Assembly (NCBI RefSeq): GCF_007679325.1
Contig: NZ_VEGI01000001.1
Span: 1,488,001 to 1,552,000 of the forward strand
Direction of reading: 5' to 3'
Origin: Arthrobacter sp. U41
Lineage (GTDB): Bacteria > Actinomycetota > Actinomycetes > Actinomycetales > Micrococcaceae
Length of the DNA stretch: 64,000 nt
Below, in pieces: positions 42,753-51,672 of this stretch. Position numbers and translations under genes: made by a program. Position 1 is the stretch's first letter; every line of letters begins with the position of its first letter. The notes under the pieces are model-generated. The model was not told the origin of the DNA. It did not search any database and saw only the letters and a list, made by a program, of their open reading frames with translations.

Positions 42753-43558
42753 GCCGGGTGTCCTTGGGTGGCCTCCCCTGCGCGCTGGCGGATCCCGGCA
42801 AATTCCAGGATGGCTGCCGCCACTTCCGCGGAGCGGTTGTGCTGCACGACGTGCCCGCTGCCTGGGACTTCGAGTAACCGCCCCTCGGCCGCGTGGGCGG
42901 CCAGCCGGCGGCACCACTCAGCCGAGGCTACGGGATCGTTCGCGCCGCGCACCAACAGGACCGGGGCGGTCACGCCGGCAATTTTCTGCTCCGTGGGGTA
43001 GCCAATCATGACGCGCAGGGTCTTCAGGTACCAGCCGGGACCGCAGCGGAGATAGTCCGTGAAGACGAGGGCGTTGGCGGACGGGCTCTCGAAGAACAGG
43101 CTGTCCCGGCCGAGCGCGAGGGCCTGCTGCATGATGGTGCGCCGTTTCGAATCGACCACCGGCGCCATCAGGACAAGACGGGACACGCGCCCGGGCTGCT
43201 GAAGCGCGGCTTCAATCGCGAACTGGGCGCCCATTGAATGTCCGACCAACACGAACTCCCGGACGCCCAGCTGCTCCAGCGCCCCAAGAATGTAGGTGGC
43301 GTGGTCCGCGACCGAAAGAGCGTGTTCGGGATGTGGGGTGGCTCCGAAGCCGGGGAGATCGATCGAGTACGTGTCGGCTGACTCCGCCAGGTGCCGGTGG
43401 AGCCTGCCGAGATAGCGATGTGAGACACCGATCCCGTGGATCAGCACGACGGCGGGGCGCGCCGCCCCGCCGCCCGCCGGGCCGGCTTGGCCCGCCGAGA
43501 CGAACACATGGCCCACATGGCCTGCGGCCTCGATCTCTAGACGGTCGGGCCTGCTCAT
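42749..43558 (-). CDS. Alpha/beta hydrolase
   Basis: A 269-residue hydrolase with LIHGIGVSHRYLGRLHRHLA, the nucleophile elbow GHSMGAQFAIEAAL, VRGANDPVASAEW for the acid and GSGHVVQHNRSAEVA for the His. It probably acts on esters or C-C bonds of small molecules. A TAAGCATACTGA motif lies 50 bp upstream. It overlaps the following lipase-like gene. Confidence 0.88.
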   Translation of the reverse strand: MSRPDRLEIEAAGHVGHVFVSAGQAGPAGGGAARPAVVLIHGIGVSHRYLGRLHRHLAESADTYSIDLPGFGATPHPEHALSVADHATYILGALEQLGVREFVLVGHSMGAQFAIEAALQQPGRVSRLVLMAPVVDSKRRTIMQQALALGRDSLFFESPSANALVFTDYLRCGPGWYLKTLRVMIGYPTEQKIAGVTAPVLLVRGANDPVASAEWCRRLAAHAAEGRLLEVPGSGHVVQHNRSAEVAAAILEFAGIRQRAGEATQGHPA

Positions 43559-43607
43559 GGTGGGCTCTTTTCTGTCCGGTGTTTCCCCGCCGAGTGTCAG
43601 CGTCCGC

Positions 43608-43619
43608 TAAGCATACTGA
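43608..43619. promoter_or_regulatory. TAAGCATACTGA motif
   Basis: A near-palindromic 12-mer, 50 bp upstream of the hydrolase gene, matching motifs at 14714, 22655 and 45228 (consensus TAAGYAWRCTKA). Confidence 0.45.
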
Positions 43620-43633
43620 CAGAATTCCGCCGG

Positions 43634-43843
43634 TCAGTCCTCCCGCTTGTCCCGCTCGCTGAACTCCTCGTCAAGGTCGTAGTGCCTGAACTCGGTTTCC
43701 GGATTCGGTTCCCCGTCGGCCACGTACTCATAGTCCAGCTGCCGCTGGACCTGGCTGTCGAGGACCTGAAGGTCCTTGTCCCCCACCTTGCTGAGGTCCT
43801 CCGGGAATTCATCCTCCGGTGTGATGTGCAGCTTCTCGCTCAT
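43634..43843 (-). CDS. Small acidic protein, 69 residues
   Basis: GAGAGG precedes the ATG at 43843. The protein is very acidic and soluble (EKLHITPEDEFPEDLSKVGD, VQRQLDYEYVADGEPNPETE), with a C-terminal charged stretch. It is predicted largely helical and disordered. I do not recognise the family. It sits between the hydrolase pair and a VOC-family gene, all on the minus strand. Confidence 0.72.
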   Translation of the reverse strand: MSEKLHITPEDEFPEDLSKVGDKDLQVLDSQVQRQLDYEYVADGEPNPETEFRHYDLDEEFSERDKRED

Positions 43844-43985
43844 GGCGTGCCTCTCTGAGCCGGACAGGTGGACTCGATGATGCTGTGTCCCGGCCGCCTT
43901 CAGGATAGCCGCGCCCCTGAGGGAGGGGAACACGGCCGGATCCTTTATTACCTGCGAACCCTGCCCTGGACCTCGCCCGCCTGCG

Positions 43986-44405
43986 CTAGCCCTGGACCGC
44001 CTCCGGACCGACGTTGACCAGCCAGTCAGTACCGAACTTGTCCGTGCACATGCCGAAGACGTCTCCCCACGGCGCCTGCTCCATGGGAACTGTTACCTTC
44101 CCGCTTTCAGCGAGTCTGTCGAAGTAGCCGCGCAGTTCTGCTTCGTCCGAGCCGCTCAGGGACACGGAGATGCTGTTGCCGGGTGTGAAGTCCATACCGT
44201 TGGGCGTGTCCGCGCCCATCAGCACCATGCCCTTGTCAGTGGTCAGCATGGCGTGCATGATCTTGTCCTGCTCGGATGCATCCTCGCTGGCGTGGTATTC
44301 GCCGAAGGTGCTCATGTGCAGTTCACCGCCGAAGACCGACTGGTAGAAGGTCATGGCTTCCTTGGCGTTGTCGCGGAAACTCAGGTACGGGTTCAGCGTT
44401 GTCAT
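43986..44405 (-). CDS. VOC-family (PhnB/DUF899-like glyoxalase fold) protein
   Basis: A 139-residue protein of the vicinal-oxygen-chelate superfamily, PhnB-like group. AAGGAG precedes the ATG at 44405. It has PYLSFRDNAKEAMTFYQSVF, GGELHMSTFGEYHA, ISVSLSGSDEAELRGYFDRL and PWGDVFGMCTDKFGTDWLVN, which are characteristic. Many are annotated as glyoxalases without proof. Its activity is unknown. Confidence 0.87.
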   Translation of the reverse strand: MTTLNPYLSFRDNAKEAMTFYQSVFGGELHMSTFGEYHASEDASEQDKIMHAMLTTDKGMVLMGADTPNGMDFTPGNSISVSLSGSDEAELRGYFDRLAESGKVTVPMEQAPWGDVFGMCTDKFGTDWLVNVGPEAVQG

Positions 44406-44550
44406 ATCCGGGACTCCTTGCAGCTGGGATGCCGGCAAGCGTGCCATGTCGCGGCGCGGCCGACGCACATTTACACGGCATATCCTGCCCCAAATCGGGC
44501 CTTCACGGTAGGCCTCCGCCGCTGTCCCCTCGTCAGGGCATTGCCGCCGC

Positions 44551-45117
44551 TTAGGCTGTCTGTCCGGCGTGCTCGCCTTCCTCGATTTCCTCCAGCAGTT
44601 TGTCGTTGAAGGCGGGGAGATCGTGCGGGTTCCGGCTGGTCACCAGCCCCTGGTCCACCACTACTTCCTGGTCGCTCCAGTTGGCACCGGCATTCTTCAG
44701 GTCGGTCTGAAGCGTGTAGTAGGACGTGACGTTCCGGCCGCTGATGACACCGGCCTCGATCAGGAGCCAAGGGCCGTGGCAGATCGAAGCCACCGGCTTG
44801 TGCTGCTCGAAGAAGGCCCGGGTGAAAGCCTGGGCGTCCTTGTCCGCGCGGAGATGGTCCGCGTTGACCACGCCGCCGGGGATCACAAGGGCATGGAAGT
44901 CAGCGGCGTTGGCCTCGGAGGCCGCCATGTCGACATCAAACGTCTGCCCCTTCTCGGTGCCGTCGTAGCCCTGAAGCGTTCCGCGCTTGGGCGCCACCAG
45001 GGTGGGCTCGCCCCCGGCCTCCTTCACGGCGTTCCAAGGGCTGGTCAGTTCCACCTGCTCCACGCCGTCGGTGAGCAGGAAGGCGACTTTCTTACCGGCA
45101 ATGTTGTGCTGGGACAT
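44551..45117 (-). CDS. DJ-1/PfpI family protein
   Basis: A 188-residue type 1 glutamine-amidotransferase-like protein of the PfpI group. It has KKVAFLLTDGVEQVELTSPW, HALVIPGGVVNADHLRAD with the Glu region, and the nucleophile elbow SICHGPWLLIEAG (Cys and His). Members act as deglycases, chaperones or proteases in oxidative and carbonyl stress. A TAAGCAAGCTGA motif lies 111 bp upstream. Confidence 0.9.
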   Translation of the reverse strand: MSQHNIAGKKVAFLLTDGVEQVELTSPWNAVKEAGGEPTLVAPKRGTLQGYDGTEKGQTFDVDMAASEANAADFHALVIPGGVVNADHLRADKDAQAFTRAFFEQHKPVASICHGPWLLIEAGVISGRNVTSYYTLQTDLKNAGANWSDQEVVVDQGLVTSRNPHDLPAFNDKLLEEIEEGEHAGQTA

Positions 45118-45227
45118 GGGTCCTCCTCTTGGTGCCCGGGGAGGATCCGCGGCCTTTGGACGGGCCGGATCCCCGCTCGGGGAATTTTGATGCCTGACAG
45201 GATCAACTCTAGGAAGCCACAAAGTAA

Positions 45228-45246
45228 TAAGCAAGCTGACTATATT
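45228..45246 (+). promoter_or_regulatory. TAAGCAAGCTGA motif with TATATT box
   Basis: TAAGCAAGCTGA (45228-45239) is followed by C and then TATATT (45241-45246), a good -10 match, in the gap between the divergent PfpI and CapA genes. The same arrangement is seen at 14707-14725 on the other strand. Confidence 0.5.
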
Positions 45247-45346
45247 GTGGTTGACGCCTGACGGCGGCTGGCCAGGATCCGTGGGACGGTCCATGCTGGG
45301 AGAAGGACCGGGAACATTCCGGGGAAGCGCCGACGGGCGGGTTGCC

Positions 45347-46330
45347 ATGTTAATTGCGTTGGTGGGCGACGTCATGCTGGGCCGCCTGGTCAATGAGCGG
45401 CTGCGGCGGGCCGGCGCTGCTTATCCGTGGGGAGATACCCACACCGTTCTGGGCAGGGCGGACCTCAGGATCGCCAATCTTGAATGCGTCCTGGCTGCCG
45501 GCGGCGAACCGCAGGCCGGCAAGGTGTTCCATTTCCGCTCTGACCCGAGGAATGTGGCGAGCCTCCGCGCCGCGGGGATCGGGATGGTGTCGCTGGCCAA
45601 CAACCATGTCCTGGATTACGGGGCCGGGGCCTTCCGGGAGATGCTGCCCGCGCTCGACTCGGCCGGCATCCTGCATGCCGGGGCCGGTGTCGACGGCGAC
45701 GCCGCCCGCCGGCCCGCGGTGCGCCGCGTGTCAGGGACCGCCGTCGGTCTCGTTGCGTTTACCGACAACCAGCCGGACTGGGAAGCAGATGGCGGGCCCG
45801 GCGTCTTCTTTGTGCCGGTGGTGGACAGCGACCGCAGGGTGGCGGACCTGCTGGCATTGGTCCGTCGGACGAAGGCCCGCGTGGAGTTCCTGATTGTGTC
45901 CGCGCACTGGGGGCCGAACTGGGGCTCCGGGGTGCCGTCCGAGCACCGCGGACTGGCGCGGGCACTGATCGAGGCGGGTGCCGACGTCGTTTTCGGGCAC
46001 TCGCCGCACATCTTCCGCGGCATCGAGGTCTTTCAGGGCAGGCCCGTCATCTACAGCGCCGGAGACTTCGTGGACGATTATGCGGTGGATCCGGTGGAAC
46101 GCAACGACCAGTCATTCATTTTCCTGCTCCACACCGACGCCGGCACGCCCCGGACGCTGTGGCTGTATCCGACAATGATCACTGATTTCCAGGCAAGGCT
46201 GGCGGGCAGGAGCTCCCGGCAGATCGCAGAACGGATGCAACGGCTCAGCCGCCATCTCGGGACGGCGAGCAGGTGGGACGCCGCCGCCGGGTGCCTGGAG
46301 ATCCCGCTCGCCGCCGACGTGCACCGGTGA
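45347..46330 (+). CDS. CapA-family (poly-gamma-glutamate biosynthesis-like) protein
   Basis: A 327-residue metallophosphatase-like CapA protein. LIALVGDVMLGRLVNERL opens the domain; ANLECVLAAGGE, VSLANNHVLDYGAGAF, HWGPNWGSGV and VFGHSPHIFRGIEVFQGRPV are conserved metal-site segments. In PGA producers CapA helps make or export the polymer; single CapA genes elsewhere have uncertain roles. The ATG at 45347 is chosen because conservation starts there. No capBC genes are nearby. Confidence 0.87.
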   Translation: MLIALVGDVMLGRLVNERLRRAGAAYPWGDTHTVLGRADLRIANLECVLAAGGEPQAGKVFHFRSDPRNVASLRAAGIGMVSLANNHVLDYGAGAFREMLPALDSAGILHAGAGVDGDAARRPAVRRVSGTAVGLVAFTDNQPDWEADGGPGVFFVPVVDSDRRVADLLALVRRTKARVEFLIVSAHWGPNWGSGVPSEHRGLARALIEAGADVVFGHSPHIFRGIEVFQGRPVIYSAGDFVDDYAVDPVERNDQSFIFLLHTDAGTPRTLWLYPTMITDFQARLAGRSSRQIAERMQRLSRHLGTASRWDAAAGCLEIPLAADVHR

Positions 46331-46469
46331 ACCCGCCCCGGCAGCGGACCGGAGACAAGAATCTTACGGGCTGGTAACCCACAGTTAACGCGGCGGTGTG
46401 AAACTGGATTACGGAGCCATTCGAGACTGACACCTTCCTGCACGGCAAACCCTCCAAGGAGCAGCAGAC

Positions 46470-46694
46470 ATGACCAGTCCAGAACCCAACTCCCCCGGCG
46501 GCCCCCGGATCCACGAGACCAGCCAGGAACGTCCCGACCTCAGCAGCCTGCATGTCCGCGAGGACGTGGCGATTACCGGGCTTTGCGGCAACGTGCATCT
46601 GCCCACGGGCCGGACCTGTGTCCTGTCCGAGCGGCATGAGGGGTCCTGCCACTTCATTGCGCCCGAGGACGCGGAAAACCTGGCAGCACGCTAA
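46470..46694 (+). CDS. Small Cys/His-rich protein, 74 residues
   Basis: AAGGAGCAGCAGAC leads into the ATG. The N-terminal half is polar and disordered. The second half, LCGNVHLPTGRTCVLSERHE then GSCHFIAPED, holds three Cys and three His in a pattern (C-x3-H...C-x5-H-x3-C-H) that suggests metal binding. I have not identified a named family, but similar CxxxH...CxLxxGHxGxH-type modules occur in actinobacteria. Confidence 0.7.
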   Translation: MTSPEPNSPGGPRIHETSQERPDLSSLHVREDVAITGLCGNVHLPTGRTCVLSERHEGSCHFIAPEDAENLAAR

Positions 46695-46759
46695 GGTTCC
46701 ACAGCGTATCCGGCACCCGGCGCTGGTTGCCGGGGCCCAAGCGCGCGTACGCTCGCGGT

Positions 46760-47077
46760 GTGGACATCGTGGAATTCCTGTCCGAACGGATCACCGAGGA
46801 CGAGGCCGTGGCGCGGACGCTTCTCAGCGACCGGGCTGTCTCGAAATCCGGCGCCTGGTACGAACAGCGCCTGCTGCTCGAGTGCGAGGCCAAGCGGCGC
46901 CTGATCCGCATTGTGGAATCCGCCCGTCAGTCGGCCCTCGCAGCGATGGTCAGCGATACCGGCCCGGAATTGGGCTGGGTCCCGCAATCCCTCGAGTGGA
47001 TGGAACAGTCGCTCTATGCCCTGGCCCTTCCCTACTACGACCATCCCGGCTTCGAGCAGGACTGGCTCCGCGCCTAA
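46760..47077 (+). CDS. DUF6221-family protein
   Basis: A 105-residue protein starting with GTG at 46760, where TACGCT lies exactly six bases upstream (leaderless). It begins DIVEFLSERITEDEAVARTL, contains LLECEAKRRLIRIVESARQ and ends ALALPYYDHPGFEQDWLRA, the pattern of DUF6221, an actinobacterial family of unknown role. A second member lies at 56463-56819. Confidence 0.8.
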   Translation: MDIVEFLSERITEDEAVARTLLSDRAVSKSGAWYEQRLLLECEAKRRLIRIVESARQSALAAMVSDTGPELGWVPQSLEWMEQSLYALALPYYDHPGFEQDWLRA

Positions 47078-47209
47078 GCCTCCCGCCGTCGGCGTGATTT
47101 CACAGGTCGCTCCAAGAAAATCCTAAGGTCCGTGGGCAATATCCAATCGCTGGCCTAAGCTAAGGAGCGGGGGGCGCTCAATAGCGAAGACGCAAAAATG
47201 GAGGCCACC

Positions 47210-48652
47210 ATGTTCAGCTACGTCCGCCGTCCGGGAATATTGCGACAACCAGCGCCCGCCACCGCGGGTCGACGCAAAGATCCCGGGAAATCTGCTCCCC
47301 CACCCAAGGCCAGGCAACGGATCCGGGGAATCCTCGGCGGCCTTGCGGCGCTGAGCCTGGCCGTGGCCGGAAGCCTCGTTGCCGCCGTGCCCTCAACCGG
47401 CGCCGAGCAGAAACAGGATTACATCGTGGTGCTGAAAGACGGCGCCGTTGACGCCGGAACAGCAGCCTCGGCCCAGCAAGGAAAGTACGGTCTGGCTGTT
47501 TCCACGGTCTACCGCAATGCCGTGAAAGGGTACGCCGCCACCATGACGCCGTCCGCCGCGGCCCGCCTCGCGGCAGATCCCGGGGTTGATTTCATTACCG
47601 TGGCCAGGGAGTTCGACCAGCCGGAGGATCCGGGGCCCAACAACCAGGTGGCGCCGCTGTGGTGGCTGCGAATCGGCGGTTCCCTCCCGGACGGCGGCCA
47701 ACTGCCCCAGGCCCGGGACGCTGTCGACGTCAACGTGGCGGTGATCGACAGCGGCATCGACAGCAGCCACCCGGACCTGAACGTACAAGGTGGCATCGAC
47801 TGTTCCACCGGCTCCCCGGTGAAGGTCACCTCCACGGACACCGTTGGACACGGAACCTTCGTGGCCGGGGTGATCGGCGCCAAGGACAACAATCTGGGCG
47901 TGATCGGCACGGCGCCGGGCACCCCGTTGTGGTCCATCCGTGTGGTTGACGACGCCGGCCTGATCACCGAGGAAATGCTCATCTGTGCCATCGACTGGGT
48001 GACCGCGACCCTCAACGACGATGACCCGGAGAACGACATCGCGGTGGCCAACATCAGCATTGGCGGCCCGGGCGCCGAAACCGAGAACTGCGGCAAGGGA
48101 ACGGACCCGATGCACTACGCCATCTGCCGTTCCGTCGACGCCGGAGTCGTGTATGCCGTTGCGGCCGGGAACTCCGGCCAGGACATCGCCGGTTTTGTCC
48201 CGGCCACCTACGACGAGGTGCTGACCGCCACGGCCATAGCGGACTTCGACGGCAAGCCTGACAGCCTGAAGTCCCCGCTTTGTGGGACCGAAGACTGGTC
48301 AAAGGTGGGGCAAAAGGATGACTTCCCGGCTTACTTCTCCAACTACGCCAGCGGATCCGCGGATAAGGCCCACACTATCGCCGCACCCGGGGTCTGCATG
48401 ACCTCCACGGCTCCCGGCGGCTATGGAGTGGCCCACGGAACCAGCTTCGCCAGCCCCGCAGTCGCGGGCTCGCTGGCGCTGTGCATCAGCGAAGGCGCGT
48501 GTGAGGGCTCAGGAAAGGAAGCGATGTCCCGGTTCCTTGAACTCACCGCCGCCTACAACGAGGACAACCGCGGCTTCGGCTTTGAGGGCGACCCGTTCCG
48601 CCCGGCCGAGGGGAAGTTCTACGGCTACCTGGCCCAGATCGCGGGGTACTGA
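47210..48652 (+). CDS. Secreted subtilisin-like serine peptidase (S8)
   Basis: A 480-residue protease. GGAGG lies five bases before the ATG at 47210; another ATG four codons earlier overlaps that site. A signal anchor with a basic N-region spans residues 1-65. An I9 propeptide follows (QDYIVVLKDGAVDAG, then VYRNAVKGYAATMTPSAAAR). The triad is visible: Asp in VAVIDSGIDSSHPDL, His in GHGTFVAGVIG, Ser in GTSFASPAVAGSLA. Six Cys residues in the mature part suggest disulfides. It should be exported and self-activated, degrading extracellular protein. Confidence 0.94.
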   Translation: MFSYVRRPGILRQPAPATAGRRKDPGKSAPPPKARQRIRGILGGLAALSLAVAGSLVAAVPSTGAEQKQDYIVVLKDGAVDAGTAASAQQGKYGLAVSTVYRNAVKGYAATMTPSAAARLAADPGVDFITVAREFDQPEDPGPNNQVAPLWWLRIGGSLPDGGQLPQARDAVDVNVAVIDSGIDSSHPDLNVQGGIDCSTGSPVKVTSTDTVGHGTFVAGVIGAKDNNLGVIGTAPGTPLWSIRVVDDAGLITEEMLICAIDWVTATLNDDDPENDIAVANISIGGPGAETENCGKGTDPMHYAICRSVDAGVVYAVAAGNSGQDIAGFVPATYDEVLTATAIADFDGKPDSLKSPLCGTEDWSKVGQKDDFPAYFSNYASGSADKAHTIAAPGVCMTSTAPGGYGVAHGTSFASPAVAGSLALCISEGACEGSGKEAMSRFLELTAAYNEDNRGFGFEGDPFRPAEGKFYGYLAQIAGY

Positions 48653-48773
48653 CCCCACGGGCGCAACCCGGTTCCGGCTGGTGCCGGGGCCGGGTTCCGC
48701 CGGACCGCCGGCCTGGGCACGTGATTGGCCACGTACCTGGGAACGTGATTGGGCACGGAAGCGCAGCACCCTG

Positions 48774-49385
48774 CTAGGAACCGGACCAGATCCGCCGCCA
48801 CCAAGGACGACGGATCTCCGGCGTTTGCTGCGTTTCCTGCTCAGCGACGGCGGCTGCGAGCGCGGCACGGCGTTCCACCCAGCGCCGGACTTCCGCTTCG
48901 ATATCACGCGTTTCCGTCACGACGGGCGGACCGCCCTGCAGTTGCCGCCGGGCGTCAACAACCCGGGCATTGAAATCCTCCAGGAGCTCGCGGACCTGCT
49001 TCTCGGAGTGCAATTCGCCGATCCGGGCGTCCAGCCCGGCGTCCTCCGTGCGGAGCAGGATGGCTTTGGGTCCCATTCCGGTGATGTTTTCACGCTGCAT
49101 CAGGCCCTTGACCCACCAGTCAGGATCGTACGTCTCCCCCAGCCCGGGTATGGGTTTGCCGGCGTATTTCAAGTGGTCGAACTTTCCCTGCGCCATGGCA
49201 TCGCGGATCAGGTATTCGGCTCTGGTGGCTTCGTCGAACCGCGCGCGCAGGTCCCGTTCCTTCTCTTCGGCGGCAGCCAGTTCCTGCTCTTCCTGGAGGG
49301 TCAGTCCGCTGACCCGCAGCGCCCGGAGTTCCGCTGCGCGTTCCACCCGGCGCCGTAACGCTCCGCCCGACCCGCTGTCCATCAC
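48774..49385 (-). CDS. DUF1992 (DnaJ homologue subfamily C28-like) protein
   Basis: A 203-residue protein with RAEYLIRDAMAQGKFDHLKY, AGKPIPGLGETYDPDWWVKG and GMGPKAILLRTEDAG, the DUF1992 core, then charged helices. The family is called DNAJC28-like but lacks the J domain here. It is soluble and predicted to be mostly helical. Function unknown. A short direct repeat around CACGTGATTGG lies in the gap at 48717-48760 after its stop. Confidence 0.88.
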   Translation of the reverse strand: MMDSGSGGALRRRVERAAELRALRVSGLTLQEEQELAAAEEKERDLRARFDEATRAEYLIRDAMAQGKFDHLKYAGKPIPGLGETYDPDWWVKGLMQRENITGMGPKAILLRTEDAGLDARIGELHSEKQVRELLEDFNARVVDARRQLQGGPPVVTETRDIEAEVRRWVERRAALAAAVAEQETQQTPEIRRPWWRRIWSGS

Positions 49386-49520
49386 TACCCTCCCCGTTGC
49401 CTGCCCGGCTTCCTTCTTCCCAGTATGCGAATCAAAGTCCCGGCGGCCAAGCCACGAAAACAGGAGCGGACGACGGCGGGGAGCTCCCGCCGTCGTCCGC
49501 TCCCGGAGTGCTGCCGGCTG

Positions 49521-50300
49521 TCAGACCGCGGACCAGCCGCCGTCGGAGGCGAGGATGGCGCCGTTGATGTTGGTGCCGTCGTCGCTGAGCAGGAAGGTGA
49601 TCGAGGCGGCCAGCTGGGCCGCGGTGGCCGGCGCCGGGATGTTCGCGCCCATCAGCGGGCCGAGCCGTTCGGCGGCCAGCTGGGAACCCCAGGTGGCCTC
49701 GATGTTGGTGATGGTGGCGCCGGGGGCCACCGCGTTGAAACGCAGGCCCTGCGGCCCGTACATCACCGCGGAGTTCCTGGTGAGCCCGATGACGGCGTGC
49801 TTGGACGCGGTGTACGCGGCGCCGGCGGCGGAACCGCGCAGGCCGGCCTCGGAGGCGACGTTGACCACCGAGCCGGCCCCGGCCTCGAGCATCAGCGGCA
49901 CCACGGCGCGGGTCAGGCGCATGAGGGCGGTGACGTTGATCCTGAAGACCCGGTCCCAGGTGTCGTCGTCCACCTCGTGGATCGGCGCGAAGTGGTCCAT
50001 GATGCCCGCGACGTTCGCCAGTGCGTCCACCCTGCCGCCCGCGGCGGCGACGACGGCGGCCACGGTCTCCTCGGTCGAAATGTCGCCGGCCACGGGGACC
50101 AGGTCCAGACCGGCGTTCCCGGCAACCAGGGCGTCCAGCCGCTCGGAGCTGATGTCGGCGGCGATGACCCGGCCGCCTTCCCCGGCTACGCGCAGGGCCG
50201 TGGCCAGGCCGATGCCCGAACCGGCGCCCGTGACGATGATCGTTTGGCCGGCGAACCGGCCTGCGGTGATGGTTTCCTGCCATGAAGCGTCGTTGCCCAT
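49521..50300 (-). CDS. SDR family oxidoreductase
   Basis: A 259-residue short-chain dehydrogenase with TIIVTGAGSGIGLATALRVA, ADISSE (acidic, suggesting NAD preference), LANVAGIMDHFAP, VVNVASEAGLRGS and YTASKHAVIG (catalytic Tyr and Lys). AAAGG precedes the ATG at 50300. It is divergent from a TetR-type regulator, with a palindrome between them. This arrangement suggests the regulator controls the enzyme in response to its substrate. Confidence 0.92.
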   Translation of the reverse strand: MGNDASWQETITAGRFAGQTIIVTGAGSGIGLATALRVAGEGGRVIAADISSERLDALVAGNAGLDLVPVAGDISTEETVAAVVAAAGGRVDALANVAGIMDHFAPIHEVDDDTWDRVFRINVTALMRLTRAVVPLMLEAGAGSVVNVASEAGLRGSAAGAAYTASKHAVIGLTRNSAVMYGPQGLRFNAVAPGATITNIEATWGSQLAAERLGPLMGANIPAPATAAQLAASITFLLSDDGTNINGAILASDGGWSAV

Positions 50301-50343
50301 GATGCCTTTCCGAACATTGCGGGATGCTGTCATTTTCCACCTT

Positions 50344-50360
50344 ATGACACGCTGTGTCAT
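50344..50360. promoter_or_regulatory. ATGACAC-GCT-GTGTCAT operator palindrome
   Basis: A perfect 7-bp inverted repeat with a 3-base spacer, placed 10 bp before the TetR start and 44 bp before the SDR start. This is the expected site for the TetR regulator. The half-site GTGTCAT also recurs upstream of the SDR at 13475-14236. Confidence 0.75.
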
Positions 50361-50369
50361 TATGAAAGG

Positions 50370-50990
50370 GTGAATACTGGTGGGATGCCCGCGCAAGACT
50401 CCAAGCCCTCAGAACGGCGTTCCTCCGGGCGCCCGGTGACCATTGATCCGGATGCCATCGCTGGCCTCGCGCTCCAGCTCTTCGCCGAGAACGGCTACGA
50501 ACAGACGTCCATGGAGGACATCGCACGCGCGGCCGGGATCGGCCGCAAGAGCCTCTACCGGTATTTCTCCAGCAAGGCCGATCTCATCTGGGGCGGCATG
50601 GAACCGGTTGTCCGCGCATCCGGACTGGTCCTGGAGGAGGCCCGCGTCCGGGGGGCGGGCGATGACGGCATCATGGCGGGTTTGCGGGCCGCCGCGATCG
50701 CCGGGGTGGCCGTGATCCCCGACCTGGCGGTGTCGCGGGGGCGGCTGCGCCTGATCGCCCGGCATCCCGAGCTTGCCAGCCGGAGCTACGGTTCGTTGGC
50801 TCCCCAGCGCGACGGAGCGAGGCGTTATCTTATGGACCGCGGGGTTCCCGAGGGCCCCGCGGGTTGCCTGTGCGCGGCCTATCTGGCGGCGACCTTTGAC
50901 GCATGGATGCAGTGGGCTGAGGGCATGGACCCGGATCCGGTGCCGTATCTGCTGGCCGCCGTGGACGTGCTGCGGGTTCCGTCGGCCTGA
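50370..50990 (+). CDS. TetR/AcrR family regulator
   Basis: A 206-residue regulator. The HTH spans residues 22-75: IAGLALQLFAENGYEQTSME, DIARAAGIGRKSLYRYFSSK, ADLIWGGM. This strongly resembles TetR proteins of the MftR type, which bind acyl-CoA-like ligands. The C-terminal 130 residues are helical and variable. GTG at 50370 follows AAAGG directly; ATG five codons later is possible. The palindrome at 50344-50360 lies just upstream. Confidence 0.9.
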   Translation: MNTGGMPAQDSKPSERRSSGRPVTIDPDAIAGLALQLFAENGYEQTSMEDIARAAGIGRKSLYRYFSSKADLIWGGMEPVVRASGLVLEEARVRGAGDDGIMAGLRAAAIAGVAVIPDLAVSRGRLRLIARHPELASRSYGSLAPQRDGARRYLMDRGVPEGPAGCLCAAYLAATFDAWMQWAEGMDPDPVPYLLAAVDVLRVPSA

Positions 50991-51068
50991 CTCCCGGACC
51001 TGCGGGTGGCCGCCACTTTGCGCGGCGTCGGTTTGACGTACAACCCCCTGATTGTTCACAGTAAGTCA

Positions 51069-51608
51069 GTGCTGGCCAACGTTGAAGAAGCTCCCCCGCG
51101 CCCGGCGCTGCCCAGCGATCGCCCCTGGCAGCGGCAGGGTCCGGCATTGATCGGCTTCCTGGCGATGGCCTGGCTGGTGTCGTTGCTGGGCTCCCTGCCG
51201 ATCCGGATGAACGGCACGTGGTACGCCTTGGCCGACAAGGCGCCATGGACACCGCCCGGTTGGATTTTCGGCTCGGTATGGCTGGGGCTCTACGCGGCCG
51301 CGGCCGTGGCCGTGTGGCTGGTGTGGCGGCAGCGGCACTTCCCGCGGAGGGCCGCGCTCAAGGTCTACGGCGCTCTCCTGCTGCTGAACCTGGCGTGGCC
51401 GCTGATGTTCTTCGGCCTGTACCCGATGCTGGGGACCGCGGCGCTGTGGCTGGCGCTGATTGTGATCGGGGCCCATGCCGTGGCGGCAACCTTGGCTGTC
51501 CTCCACTTCGGGCCGATCAGCAGGACAGCCGGGCTGCTGATGCTGCCCTACGTTTCATGGCTGGTGTTCTCCGCGAGCCTGAACCTGTTTGCGGCCGTTC
51601 ATAACTGA
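51069..51608 (+). CDS. TspO/MBR family protein
   Basis: A 179-residue membrane protein with five helices. The signature PWTPPGWIFGSVWLGLYAAA and the C-terminal YVSWLVFSASLNLFAAVHN fit the translocator-protein family, which binds porphyrins and cholesterol-like ligands and acts in stress and tetrapyrrole control. The GTG at 51069 is chosen; in-frame starts extend upstream to 51006. The N-terminal 30 residues are Pro-rich and not conserved. Confidence 0.88.
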   Translation: MLANVEEAPPRPALPSDRPWQRQGPALIGFLAMAWLVSLLGSLPIRMNGTWYALADKAPWTPPGWIFGSVWLGLYAAAAVAVWLVWRQRHFPRRAALKVYGALLLLNLAWPLMFFGLYPMLGTAALWLALIVIGAHAVAATLAVLHFGPISRTAGLLMLPYVSWLVFSASLNLFAAVHN

Positions 51609-51672
51609 GGCGCCGGCCGCCATTGCCGTTGAAGTGCGGAATCGCCTCCCCAGGTGACATCCTGAAAGCACT

